Source of the DNA: Kitasatospora phosalacinea
GTDB taxonomy: Bacteria; Actinomycetota; Actinomycetes; Streptomycetales; Streptomycetaceae
Assembly (NCBI RefSeq): GCF_030268885.1
Contig: NZ_BSSA01000008.1
Location: forward strand, 124,001-188,000
Length of the DNA stretch: 64,000 bases
Direction of reading: 5' to 3'
A model generated the notes under the pieces. That model did no database searches. It was not told where the DNA came from and saw only the letters and a list, made by a program, of their open reading frames with translations. Shown here piece by piece: positions 33,216 through 41,394 of this stretch. The first letter of the stretch is position 1; the number at the start of each line of letters is the position of its first letter. The translations under genes and the position numbers were made by a program.

Positions 33216-33525
33216 AACCGTCTCCACTTTCACTGGGGCATTGGGACACACACCTCGTGCGCCCCACGTAGCCGCGATCCCCATCCGGAGACTAAACACC
33301 GGACAAAACAAATGCGCCTGTCGGTTGGAACCAGCAGGCGCACACACACGTTCATGGGAACCAATACTGCAACTGCTTCGACAATAGCACGTCGGCCCTC
33401 GTCAATGGGGGCAATGGTTGCGCTGGTCACACCGTGTTTCGCGGACACGCGCAGGGGGCATGCGATCCGTTCGGACCACATGCCCCCGCGCACCGGGCCG
33501 CCGGGCACCCCCGGCGGCGGTCGGG
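33216..33525 (-). promoter_or_regulatory. Long, AT-richer leader and spacer upstream of cspA
   Basis: 310 bases without a gene. It holds two hairpins: TGCGCCTG/CAGGCGCA (33313-33320 and 33335-33342), followed on the minus strand by TTTGTTTTG, which looks like an intrinsic terminator in the cspA leader; and GGGGGCATG/CATGCCCCC (33454-33462 and 33479-33487), probably ending the MMPL transcript. A TTGACG lies at about 33404-33399, but I could not place a matching -10. Confidence 0.55.
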
Positions 33526-35691
33526 TCAGACCCGGCCGGCCGGCTCCGGCTCGCGCTCACCGATCGCCTCGGGGCCGTGGTCGGGCATCGCGCCGTGACC
33601 GGGCCACCACGCCTTCCTGCCGAGCAGGGCGGTGATCGACGGGGTGAAGAACATCGCCATCACGAAGGCCGCCACCACGATGCCGAAGGCCATCGCGAAG
33701 CCGAACTCCAGCATGAAGACGTTGCCCGCCAGCATGAACGTGGCGAACGAGGCCGCCAGGATGAAGCCGGCCGCCGCGACGGTCGGGCCGCCGTGGCGCA
33801 GCGCCTCGCGGGCCGCCTCGCGCGGGCTGCGGCCCTCGCGGGCCTCCTCCCGCAGGCGGGCGATGATCAGGATGTTGTAGTCGGTGCCGATCGCCACCAC
33901 GAAGAGGTAGATCAGGATCGGCATCATGAACATCATGCCGGGCTCGCCCTTGATGTTCTGGAAGAGCACGGTGGCGGCACCCAACGTCGCGGTGAAGCCG
34001 AGGCCGACCGAGGCCATCAGGTACCAGGGGGCGACCACGCTGCGCAGCTGCAGGCCCAGGATCAGCAGGATCAGCAGACCCGCGACCGGGAAGACCAGCT
34101 GGTAGTCGTGGGTCATCGCCAGGTTGATGTCCTTGAGGATCGCGCTCTTGCCGCCGACCTTCGCCTCGGTGCCCGCCGGGGCCTTCGCGTGCGCGACGTC
34201 CCGGAGGTCGGTGACGGCATCGATCGCCGCGTTGCTCTCCGGGCTGTCCTTGAACACCACCGCGAAGTCGGCGGTGACGCCGTCCTTGCTGACCTTCGGC
34301 TCGGCGGGAGCCGCGGCCACGCCCTCGACCTTGCCGAGCTCGGCCGCGTACGACTCGAAGGCGGCCGGGTCGAGCTTCGCACCGGACTTGCCGGTCAGGT
34401 AGACGTGCGCCGGGTCGGCGGCGCCCGCGGAGAAGCCGTTGGTCAGCTTGTCCTGGACGACCATCGACTCCGCGGTCTTGGGCATGGAGCTGCCGGCCAG
34501 GTCAAAGAAGCCGTTGTAGTTGACGGCACCGAGCGACAGCGCCACCAGGACGCCGCCGGAGGCGACCGCGACGAGCGCGGGGCGCTTCTCGACGACCTTG
34601 CCGAGCGCGGCGAAGCGAGCGTCGCTCGGCTCCTCCATCCACTTCTTGCCGGGCCAGAACACGGCCCTGGCGGGGATGACGGCGAGCAGCGCCGGGGCCA
34701 GGGTGAGGGCGGCGAAGGCGGTGACCACGACGGCGATGGCCAGGCCGGGGCCGAGCGCCTTGAACATGCCGAGGCTGGAGAGGACCAGCGCCGCGAACGC
34801 GATGGTGACCGCACCGGCCGCCGAGGTGATCGCCTCGCCGACCCGGCCGACCGCGTTGACCACGGCGGTCTTGCGGTCGTCGCCCGCCCGCAGCCGCTCG
34901 CGGTAGCGGAAGGCCAGGAAGAGGAAGTAGTCGGTGCCGACGCCGAGCACCACGACGATCAGAATCGCCGAGAGGACCGGCGTGCTGTCCAGGTCGAACG
35001 CCTTGGTGACGTAGTTGATCAGGCCGTTGGCGGTCGGCATGGCGAACATCAGCGACACCAGCAGCGGCAGGATGCCGGCCAGGACGCTGCGGAAGATGAT
35101 GCCGACGATGACCGCGACCAGCAGCACGGTGGACATGGCGATGATCGCGTCGGCCGAGCCGGAGGCGTCCTGCTGGTCCAGCGCCTGGGCGGCGGGGCCG
35201 CCGAGCTGGAACTTGACGTCGGTGCCCTGGGCGAGCGCCTTGCCGTCGTCGCGGATCTGCTTGGCGATGTCGCCGAACTCCTTGGAGTCCTGCTGCTTCG
35301 CCTTGTCGATGGCGATCGGCGACAGCGCGTACTGGCCGTTCTTCGAGGTCGTTTCCGCACTGACCGGCACGACCTGCTGGACCGAGTCGATCTTCTTGTC
35401 GGTCAGTCCCTGGGTGATCCTGGCGATGTCGGCCTTGTCCTTCTCGGTCAGCGCACCGCCGTCGTTGCGCTCGAACAGCGCGTACGCGGACGGGGTGAAG
35501 CTGGTCGGGAAGGCCTTCTCCTGGAGCTCTGCGGCCTGGATCGACTCGTAGTGCTTGGGCAGGAACGATGCCTCGTCCGTCTGCGCGCTGATCTTCGGCG
35601 CGGTGGCGGCGATGGCGATCATGCCGATCACCCAGGCCGCGATCACCCACCAGGCCCGCTTGACGACGAAGTGTCCAAGTCGGTGGAACAT
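33526..35691 (-). CDS. MMPL/RND-superfamily transporter
   Basis: 721-residue membrane exporter with two tandem halves. Each half starts with one helix, a large outer loop (about 35-165 and 380-530), and five more helices. The RND signature appears in VVVLGVGTDYFLFLAFRYRERLRAG and AIGTDYNILIIARLREEAREG, where the GTDY Asp and Tyr serve proton coupling. Family members export lipids or large hydrophobic compounds. The ATG at 35691 follows CAGGAGG. It is divergent from a second MMPL gene, and half-sites ACTTGCC/GGCAAGT lie about 100-150 bases upstream. Substrate unknown. Confidence 0.9.
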   Translation of the reverse strand: MFHRLGHFVVKRAWWVIAAWVIGMIAIAATAPKISAQTDEASFLPKHYESIQAAELQEKAFPTSFTPSAYALFERNDGGALTEKDKADIARITQGLTDKKIDSVQQVVPVSAETTSKNGQYALSPIAIDKAKQQDSKEFGDIAKQIRDDGKALAQGTDVKFQLGGPAAQALDQQDASGSADAIIAMSTVLLVAVIVGIIFRSVLAGILPLLVSLMFAMPTANGLINYVTKAFDLDSTPVLSAILIVVVLGVGTDYFLFLAFRYRERLRAGDDRKTAVVNAVGRVGEAITSAAGAVTIAFAALVLSSLGMFKALGPGLAIAVVVTAFAALTLAPALLAVIPARAVFWPGKKWMEEPSDARFAALGKVVEKRPALVAVASGGVLVALSLGAVNYNGFFDLAGSSMPKTAESMVVQDKLTNGFSAGAADPAHVYLTGKSGAKLDPAAFESYAAELGKVEGVAAAPAEPKVSKDGVTADFAVVFKDSPESNAAIDAVTDLRDVAHAKAPAGTEAKVGGKSAILKDINLAMTHDYQLVFPVAGLLILLILGLQLRSVVAPWYLMASVGLGFTATLGAATVLFQNIKGEPGMMFMMPILIYLFVVAIGTDYNILIIARLREEAREGRSPREAAREALRHGGPTVAAAGFILAASFATFMLAGNVFMLEFGFAMAFGIVVAAFVMAMFFTPSITALLGRKAWWPGHGAMPDHGPEAIGEREPEPAGRV

Positions 35692-36173
35692 GCTCGAAAT
35701 GCCTCCTGGGCATGGTCACCGCAGCCGGGGGACGGGAACCGGGCAACGGCTCTGACCGGCGGGCGGACCCCCAGCGGGATCTAGCCGGTCGGCAGGTAAG
35801 GACGAGTGAGCATCCTACGTGACCTTACTTGCCGCCCGGCAAGTGGGTTTCGCATCTGCCCCCTAGGGACGGCCACGGAACCGGCCCCGCACCATCGTCA
35901 CCCGGCCCGGACCCCCCTCACCTCGTGCTCCGGGTGGAGATCGCTCCCCCTCAGGGTGGACGTCGCACCCGCCCCCAAGGAGGAGACCCCCACCCCGGGG
36001 GTGGGGAAAACCCCCTACTCGACCCTGGGGGCAGGTTCAGGGAAAAGCCGGTGACTAGCCGGATGGTCCGTCAAGGCGCCGGTTCCTACCGTGTGTTGTG
36101 CCGCCGGAACCGCATCCGCGGCGCACTGACCGGGGCGGTCCGCCGACCGTCCGACACCTGGGGGAAGCCAGCC
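35692..36173. promoter_or_regulatory. Divergent control region between two MMPL genes
   Basis: 482 bases without a gene. GGCAGGTAAGG (35791-35801) is inverted to CCTTACTTGCC (35823-35833), and the perfect palindrome ACTTGCC-GCCC-GGCAAGT lies at 35827-35844. These look like regulator sites. A minus-strand -10-like TAGGAT (35815-35810) lies between them, so binding would block the leftward MMPL promoter. A GC hairpin, CCCCACCCC with GGGGTGGGG around 35991-36009, precedes the rightward gene. Confidence 0.55.
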
Positions 36174-38414
36174 GTGAAGCAGGGAATCGCCGCCACCATG
36201 GGCGCCTGGAGCGCCCGCCACCGGAAGACCGCGGTCTTCGGCTGGCTACTGTTCGTCGTGCTCGCCTCCTTCCTCGGCGGCGTGCACGGCTCCGACAAGG
36301 TCACCGACGCCGAGTCGATGCCCGGCCAGGTCGCCCGGGCCGCGAGGATCCTGGACGACGCGGGCCTCAAGACCCCGGCCGGCGAGACGGTGCTGGTGCA
36401 GAGCTCCGCGCTGACGGTCGACGACCCGGCCTTCCGCGCCGCGGTCGACCGGGTCTCCGCCGCCGTCCGGGCCACCGGCCGCACCGGCGAGCCGCACAGC
36501 CCGTACGACACCGGCGCGCTCTCCGCGGACCGGCACTCCGCGCTGGTCCAGTTCACCGTGGACGGCGCGGACCGCGAGGCCGCGGTCGCCAACGTGCCCG
36601 CGGTGATGGACGCGGTGGCGGGCGTGCAGAAGGAGCACGCCGACTTCGTGATCGAGGAGTACGGCGAGGCCAGCTCCGGCAAGTGGTTCAGCGACCAGTT
36701 CAAGGACGACTTCGCCCGCGCCGAGTGGACGGCCGTGCCGCTGGCCCTGGGCATCCTGCTGGTCGCCTTCGGGGCCGTGGTCGCCGCCGTGCTGCCGGTG
36801 GTGCTGGCGATCACCGCCTTCGTCGCCGCGGGCGGCCTGGTCGCCCTCTCCTCCGGGCTGCTGCACACCAGCGACGACGCCAGCTCCGTGATGCTGCTGG
36901 TCGGCCTCGCCGTCGGCGTCGACTACTGCCTGTTCTACCTGCGCCGCGAGCGCGAGGAGCGCGCCGCCGGCCGCGACCGCGCCACCGCGCTGCGGATCGC
37001 CGCCGCGACCAGCGGCCGCGCCGTCCTGGTCTCCGGCGTGACGGTGGTGGTCGCCATGGCCGGCATGTTCCTCACCGGCATCGCCGACTTCCGGGCGATG
37101 TCCTTCGCCACCATCGTGGTCGTGGTCACCGCCGTGCTCGGCTCGCTGACGGTGCTGCCCGCCCTGCTCTCGATGCTGGGCGACCGGGTGGAGAAGGGCC
37201 GCGTCCCCCTCCTGCACCGCCTGCGCCGCGAGGCCGGCAGCGGCAGCCGGTTCTGGAACGCGGTGCTCACCCCGGTGCTGCGCCGCCCGCTGGCCGCCGC
37301 CGTGCTCGCCACCGGCGTGCTGCTGGCGATCGCCGCCCCGCTGCTGACCATGCACACCGCGAACCTGACCTTCCAGCAGCAGCTCCCGAAGGGCAACTCC
37401 CTGGTCGCCACCTCGCAGCGGGTCGAGGCCGCCTTCCCCGGCAGCCCCTCCCCCGCCACCGTCGTGGTCAGGGCCCGGGACATCACCTCCCCCGAGATGA
37501 CCGCGGCCCTCGCCGAGCTGCAGTCCCGCGCCCTCGCCACCGGGAGGATGCACGGCCCGACCGAGCTGACCGTGCACGCCGAGCAGAACGTCGCGACGGT
37601 CGACATCCCGCTCTACGGCAGCGGCAACGACGAGACCTCGGCCGCCGCGCTGAAGGTCCTGCGCGAGGAGGTCGTCCCGGCCACGGTCGGCAAGGTGCCC
37701 GGCGCCGAGGCCCCGGTCACCGGCAGCACCGCCGGATCGGTCGACTTCAACGCGCAGATGTCCGGCTCGATGCTGCCGGTGTTCGGCTTCGTGGTCGCCT
37801 TCGCCTTCCTGCTGATGCTGCTCTCCTTCCGCTCCCTGTCGGTCGCCGTCACCGCCGTCCTGCTCAACCTGCTCTCCGTCGGCGCGGCCTACGGCGTGCT
37901 CGCCCTGGTCTTCCAGCACGGCGTCGGCGCCTCGCTGATCGGCACCGCGGGCGTCGGCGCGGTGGAGAGCTGGGTCCCGCTGTTCCTGTTCGTGATCCTC
38001 TTCGGCCTCTCGATGGACTACCACGTCTTCGTGGTCTCCCGGATCAAGGAGGCCCGGGACCGCGGCCTGGACACCCGCGCCGCCGTCGCCCACGGCATCC
38101 GCAGCACCGCGGGCGTCGTCACCAGCGCCGCGGTGATCATGGTCGGCGTCTTCGCGGTCTTCGGGACGCTCTCCATGCAGTCCATGAAGCAGATGGGCGT
38201 CGGCCTGGCCGTGGCCGTCCTGATCGACGCCACGATCATCCGGGCCGTGCTGCTCCCCGCCGTGATGAGCCTGCTCGGCGAGCGGAACTGGTACCTGCCC
38301 CGCTGGCTGCACTGGCTCCCCCGGATCGAGGCCGAGGGCCTGCCGGGCGGCGCGCAGGGCGCCGAGGGGGCGGCGCACGACCCCCGGCTGCTGGGCGTCG
38401 GCGCCCACCGGTAG
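36174..38414 (+). CDS. MMPL/RND-superfamily transporter
   Basis: 746 residues, two-half MMPL exporter. The first helix lies at about 20-40, the second cluster is VGLAVGVDYCLFYLRREREERAAGRD, and the second half has ILFGLSMDYHVFVVSRIKEARDRG, the MDYxxF variant of the proton-relay motif. Family members move lipids or lipid-like compounds outward. GTG start at 36174 with GGGGGAAG upstream; longer open frames lack support. It is divergent from another MMPL gene and followed by a pentanucleotide repeat. The two exporters are different enough to be paralogues rather than a recent duplication. Confidence 0.9.
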   Translation: MKQGIAATMGAWSARHRKTAVFGWLLFVVLASFLGGVHGSDKVTDAESMPGQVARAARILDDAGLKTPAGETVLVQSSALTVDDPAFRAAVDRVSAAVRATGRTGEPHSPYDTGALSADRHSALVQFTVDGADREAAVANVPAVMDAVAGVQKEHADFVIEEYGEASSGKWFSDQFKDDFARAEWTAVPLALGILLVAFGAVVAAVLPVVLAITAFVAAGGLVALSSGLLHTSDDASSVMLLVGLAVGVDYCLFYLRREREERAAGRDRATALRIAAATSGRAVLVSGVTVVVAMAGMFLTGIADFRAMSFATIVVVVTAVLGSLTVLPALLSMLGDRVEKGRVPLLHRLRREAGSGSRFWNAVLTPVLRRPLAAAVLATGVLLAIAAPLLTMHTANLTFQQQLPKGNSLVATSQRVEAAFPGSPSPATVVVRARDITSPEMTAALAELQSRALATGRMHGPTELTVHAEQNVATVDIPLYGSGNDETSAAALKVLREEVVPATVGKVPGAEAPVTGSTAGSVDFNAQMSGSMLPVFGFVVAFAFLLMLLSFRSLSVAVTAVLLNLLSVGAAYGVLALVFQHGVGASLIGTAGVGAVESWVPLFLFVILFGLSMDYHVFVVSRIKEARDRGLDTRAAVAHGIRSTAGVVTSAAVIMVGVFAVFGTLSMQSMKQMGVGLAVAVLIDATIIRAVLLPAVMSLLGERNWYLPRWLHWLPRIEAEGLPGGAQGAEGAAHDPRLLGVGAHR

Positions 38415-38415
38415 C

Positions 38416-38460
38416 CCGCACCGCACTGCACCGCACCGCACTGCACCGCACCGCACCGCC
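38416..38460. repeat. Pentanucleotide repeat, nine units
   Basis: CCGCA units with regularly placed CTGCA variants (units 3 and 6), starting two bases after the MMPL stop codon. Likely slippage-prone spacer. Confidence 0.8.
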
Positions 38461-38484
38461 GGGGAGTTCCCCGACAATGGACGG

Positions 38485-39363
38485 GTGATCTTCGACGAAC
38501 CGAGGGCACTGGCCCTCCTGCAGGAGGCGTGCGCCCCGGCCGGGATCGATCCGGCCGGGGCCGCGCTGCTCGCCCTGGGGCAGAACGCGGTCTTCGACCT
38601 GCCCGCCGAGGGCCTGGTCGCCAAGGTGGGCCGCACCCCGGGGGAGGTCGCCCGGGCCGAGCGCGAACTCGCGCTGGCCGCCTGGCTGGACGGCGCGGGC
38701 GTGCCGGTGGTCCGCCCCGCCGAGGCCGGGGTGCACGTGGTGCGGGAGCACCCGGTGACGTGGTGGCACCGGCTGGCCCCGGCCGTCCGCCCGGCCCGGC
38801 CGGTCGACCTGGCGCCGCTGCTGACCGCCCTGCACGCGCTGGAGGCGGCGCCCGTCCCGCTCGGGCGGCGCGAACTGCTGGCGCCGGTGGACGGCTGGCT
38901 GGCCGCCGCGGAGGGCCACGTCGACCCGGCCGACACGGCCTTCCTCCGCGACCGGAAGGAGACCTTTCTCACCGCGATCGCCGAACTCACCCCCGTCCTG
39001 CCGCCCGGCCCGATCCACGGCGACGCGCTCCCGCGCAACGTGCACGTCACCCCGGACGGGCCGGTGCTGCTCGACCTGGAGTACATGGCGGCGGACTTCC
39101 GCGAGCACGACCTGGTGGTGCTGGCGCTCAGTCAGGACCGCTACGGGGTACCGGCCGAGGAGGTCGCCGCCTTCGACGCGGCCTACGGCTGGGACGTCCG
39201 CGACTGGTCCGGCTTCGCGGTGCTGCGCGGGGCGCGGGAGACCGCGAGCGCGGCGTGGGTGGCGCAGCAGGCGGCCGGGAACCCGTCCGCGGCGGCCGAG
39301 TTCCGCCGCCGGGTGGACTCCCTGCGGGACGGGGCGACGGCAGTACGCTGGTTCGCGTTCTGA
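38485..39363 (+). CDS. Aminoglycoside-phosphotransferase-like (APH family) protein
   Basis: 292 residues. Protein-kinase-like fold: the catalytic loop IHGDALPRNV (HGDxxxxN) and the metal motif LLDLEYMAADF are intact, and LVAKVGRT may supply the ATP-lysine. GTG start at 38485. The APH family covers antibiotic kinases but also choline, homoserine and fructosamine kinases; nothing shows this is a resistance gene, and the core location argues for a metabolic kinase. The substrate is not known. Confidence 0.78.
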   Translation: MIFDEPRALALLQEACAPAGIDPAGAALLALGQNAVFDLPAEGLVAKVGRTPGEVARAERELALAAWLDGAGVPVVRPAEAGVHVVREHPVTWWHRLAPAVRPARPVDLAPLLTALHALEAAPVPLGRRELLAPVDGWLAAAEGHVDPADTAFLRDRKETFLTAIAELTPVLPPGPIHGDALPRNVHVTPDGPVLLDLEYMAADFREHDLVVLALSQDRYGVPAEEVAAFDAAYGWDVRDWSGFAVLRGARETASAAWVAQQAAGNPSAAAEFRRRVDSLRDGATAVRWFAF

Positions 39364-39406
39364 CCGTTTGATTCGCTTTCCGACCGTTAACTTCCGCTCT
39401 GCCCGC

Positions 39407-39538
39407 TTCCGTCCGGTTGCCGCACCCGCGGCGCGGCGCACCCCGCCGCCCTGTGACGCGGCCCACAACCGGACGGAACCACCCCGCTCGTACCTGGCGT
39501 CGTACCGGACGCCCCGCCCCGAGGCGGCCGGTACGACG
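39407..39538 (+). promoter_or_regulatory. Two perfect inverted repeats upstream of the deacetylase
   Basis: TTCCGTCCGGTTG (39407-39419) is inverted at 39466-39478 with a 46-base spacer. CGTCGTACCGG (39498-39508) is inverted at 39528-39538 with a 19-base spacer. The second ends 14 bases before the deacetylase ATG and adjoins its CAGGAG ribosome-binding site, so it could act as a terminator of the previous gene or a translation-control hairpin. Confidence 0.5.
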
Positions 39539-39552
39539 TCAGGAGTCGCCCC

Positions 39553-40536
39553 ATGGTGAAGTCCCGCATACCCGCCCCCCGTCGTCCCCTCCTGCTCGGC
39601 GCCTCCGCGCTGCTCGGCACCTCAGCCCTGCTGGTGGCGTGCGGCGCGCAGGGCTCCCCCTCCGCGGCGGGGGACGCCGCGCACCGCACGGCCTCCCCGA
39701 GCGCGAGCACGAGCGGCACGGCGGGCGCGGGCTCCTCGGTGGCGGCGCGGCCGACCCCGGGCGGGGACGCGGAGACCACCGCCGCCCCCACCCGCACCCC
39801 CTCGCCGTCCGCGAGCGGCTCCTCGACCCCGGCCGCACCGTCCTCCTCCCCGTACGCGTCCCCGTCGGCGCCGCGGACGACCGTCCCCGCCCAGCCGGGC
39901 CCGAGCGGCACGCCCGGCAGCGCCCCGCCCGCGCCCGCCACCGGCGTGCTGCGGCACACCGCCTCCGGGGGGCGGACGGTCGCGCTGACCTTCGACGACG
40001 GCCCGGGCCCGGCCACCGGCCAGGTGCTGGACCTGCTGGCGCAGTACGGCGCCAAGGCGACGTTCTGCGAGATCGGCAACAACGCGAAGACCCGCCCGGC
40101 GGCCGTGCAGCGGATCCTCGCCGAGGGCCACCGGCTGTGCGACCACACCGTGGACCACCCGCAGCCGATGCACACCCAGACGCACGAGCAGCAGGTCGCC
40201 GAGATCGGCGACGCCAAGGCGGACATCGAGCGGGCCGCGGGCGGCACCCCGACGATCACCTGGTGGCGCGCCCCGGGCGGCGACTTCACCGCGGAGAACG
40301 AGCGGATCGGCGCCGACCTGGGGATGAAGTCGCTGGGCTGGACGGTCGACCCGCGCGACTGGTCGCGCCCGGGCGTGCAGGCGATCGTCGCCAACGTGCA
40401 GCAGAACCTGCGCCCGGGCGGGGTGGTGCTGATGCACGACGGCGGCGGGGACCGCAGCCAGACGGTGGCGGCGCTCAAGCAGCTGCTGCCGTGGATGGTC
40501 GCCCAGGGCTACACCTTCGACTTCCCGCAGTCCTGA
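39553..40536 (+). CDS. Polysaccharide deacetylase lipoprotein (NodB domain)
   Basis: 327 residues. Signal sequence with lipobox LLVAC (Cys30), then a long Ser/Thr/Pro/Ala-rich linker (about 35-130) that spans the cell wall, then a NodB domain (about 135-325). Catalytic and metal motifs are TFDDGP, the HXXXH in CDHTVDHP, RAPGG, and WTVDPRDW, with a late LMHDGGGDRSQT histidine. It likely removes acetyl groups from peptidoglycan or other cell-surface glycans. ATG at 39553 after CAGGAG. Convergent with the exonuclease gene 48 bases on. Confidence 0.9.
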   Translation: MVKSRIPAPRRPLLLGASALLGTSALLVACGAQGSPSAAGDAAHRTASPSASTSGTAGAGSSVAARPTPGGDAETTAAPTRTPSPSASGSSTPAAPSSSPYASPSAPRTTVPAQPGPSGTPGSAPPAPATGVLRHTASGGRTVALTFDDGPGPATGQVLDLLAQYGAKATFCEIGNNAKTRPAAVQRILAEGHRLCDHTVDHPQPMHTQTHEQQVAEIGDAKADIERAAGGTPTITWWRAPGGDFTAENERIGADLGMKSLGWTVDPRDWSRPGVQAIVANVQQNLRPGGVVLMHDGGGDRSQTVAALKQLLPWMVAQGYTFDFPQS

Positions 40537-40584
40537 CGCGGGCCGCGCGGGCCTCGCGGACCGCGCGGGCCGCCGCCGCAGCGG

Positions 40585-41292
40585 TCAGGAGGCGTCCTTG
40601 AGCGGCCAGCGCGGATCGACCACGGCCGCCGGGTCCTTGCGGCGCAGCCAGCTCTGCAGGTCGGCGGCCCAGGCCCGGTGCCAGTCGACCTGGCGCCGGT
40701 GCAGTTCGTCCAGCGGCAGGTCGCCGGCCTGGGCCGGGTACCGGTGGCCGAGGGCGACGGCGACCCGGACGGCGGCCAGCGCGTCGCTGCCCGCCTCGTG
40801 GGCGTCGCGCAGTTCGACCCCGTAGACCTCGCAGACCCGCTGCAGGGTGCGCGAGCCCTTGCGGTACTTGTCCAGTGCGCGGTCGACGACCATCGCGTCG
40901 ACCACCGGGCCGACCGGGCCGCCGAGGCGCTCGGCGAGCGTGGGCAGGCCGTGGCGGCGCAGTTCGGCGTCGAGCAGGGAGAGGTCGAACGGGGCGTTGA
41001 AGGCGACCACGGGGCGGCCGGTGGCGAGCCGTTCGACCAGGGCGCGGGCGATCTCCTCGACCGCCTCGGCGGCGGGGCGCCCGTGCGCGCGGGCCTCGGC
41101 GTCGGTGATGCCGTGGATGGCGGCGGCCTCGGCGGGTATTGGGACGCCCGGGTCGAGCAGCCAGGTGGTGGCGCCCTGGACGCCGCCGCCGAGGGTGTCG
41201 ACCACGGCGGCGGTGACGATCCGTGACTCCTCCGGGTCGGTGCCGGTGGTCTCCAGGTCGAAACCGGTGAGCGGCCCCTTCCACCAGGTCAT
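40585..41292 (-). CDS. DnaQ-like 3'-5' exonuclease (DEDDh)
   Basis: 235 residues. Exo I FDLETTGTDP (Asp and Glu), Exo II NAPFDLSLLDAELRRHG (Asp) and Exo III HEAGSDALAA (His and Asp) make a complete DEDDh site. It trims DNA or RNA ends; it resembles the stand-alone DNA polymerase III epsilon-like proteins of streptomycetes. ATG at 41292. The C-terminal 45 residues (LDELHRRQVDWHRAWAADLQ onward) are helical and may contact a partner. Confidence 0.88.
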   Translation of the reverse strand: MTWWKGPLTGFDLETTGTDPEESRIVTAAVVDTLGGGVQGATTWLLDPGVPIPAEAAAIHGITDAEARAHGRPAAEAVEEIARALVERLATGRPVVAFNAPFDLSLLDAELRRHGLPTLAERLGGPVGPVVDAMVVDRALDKYRKGSRTLQRVCEVYGVELRDAHEAGSDALAAVRVAVALGHRYPAQAGDLPLDELHRRQVDWHRAWAADLQSWLRRKDPAAVVDPRWPLKDAS

Positions 41293-41394
41293 GGGGTGTG
41301 TCCTTCCGTCAGCACTGCCAAGGTGCGTCCATCATCGCCTGCCGCAGTGACAGCCTCCGCGGCCCGTCTGCCCCTCGGACGGGCGGGCACGCGC

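Noticed and set aside
38485-39363. Aminoglycoside resistance kinase
   Set aside because: Only general APH-fold motifs are visible. No resistance-type signature or mobile context supports an antibiotic substrate.
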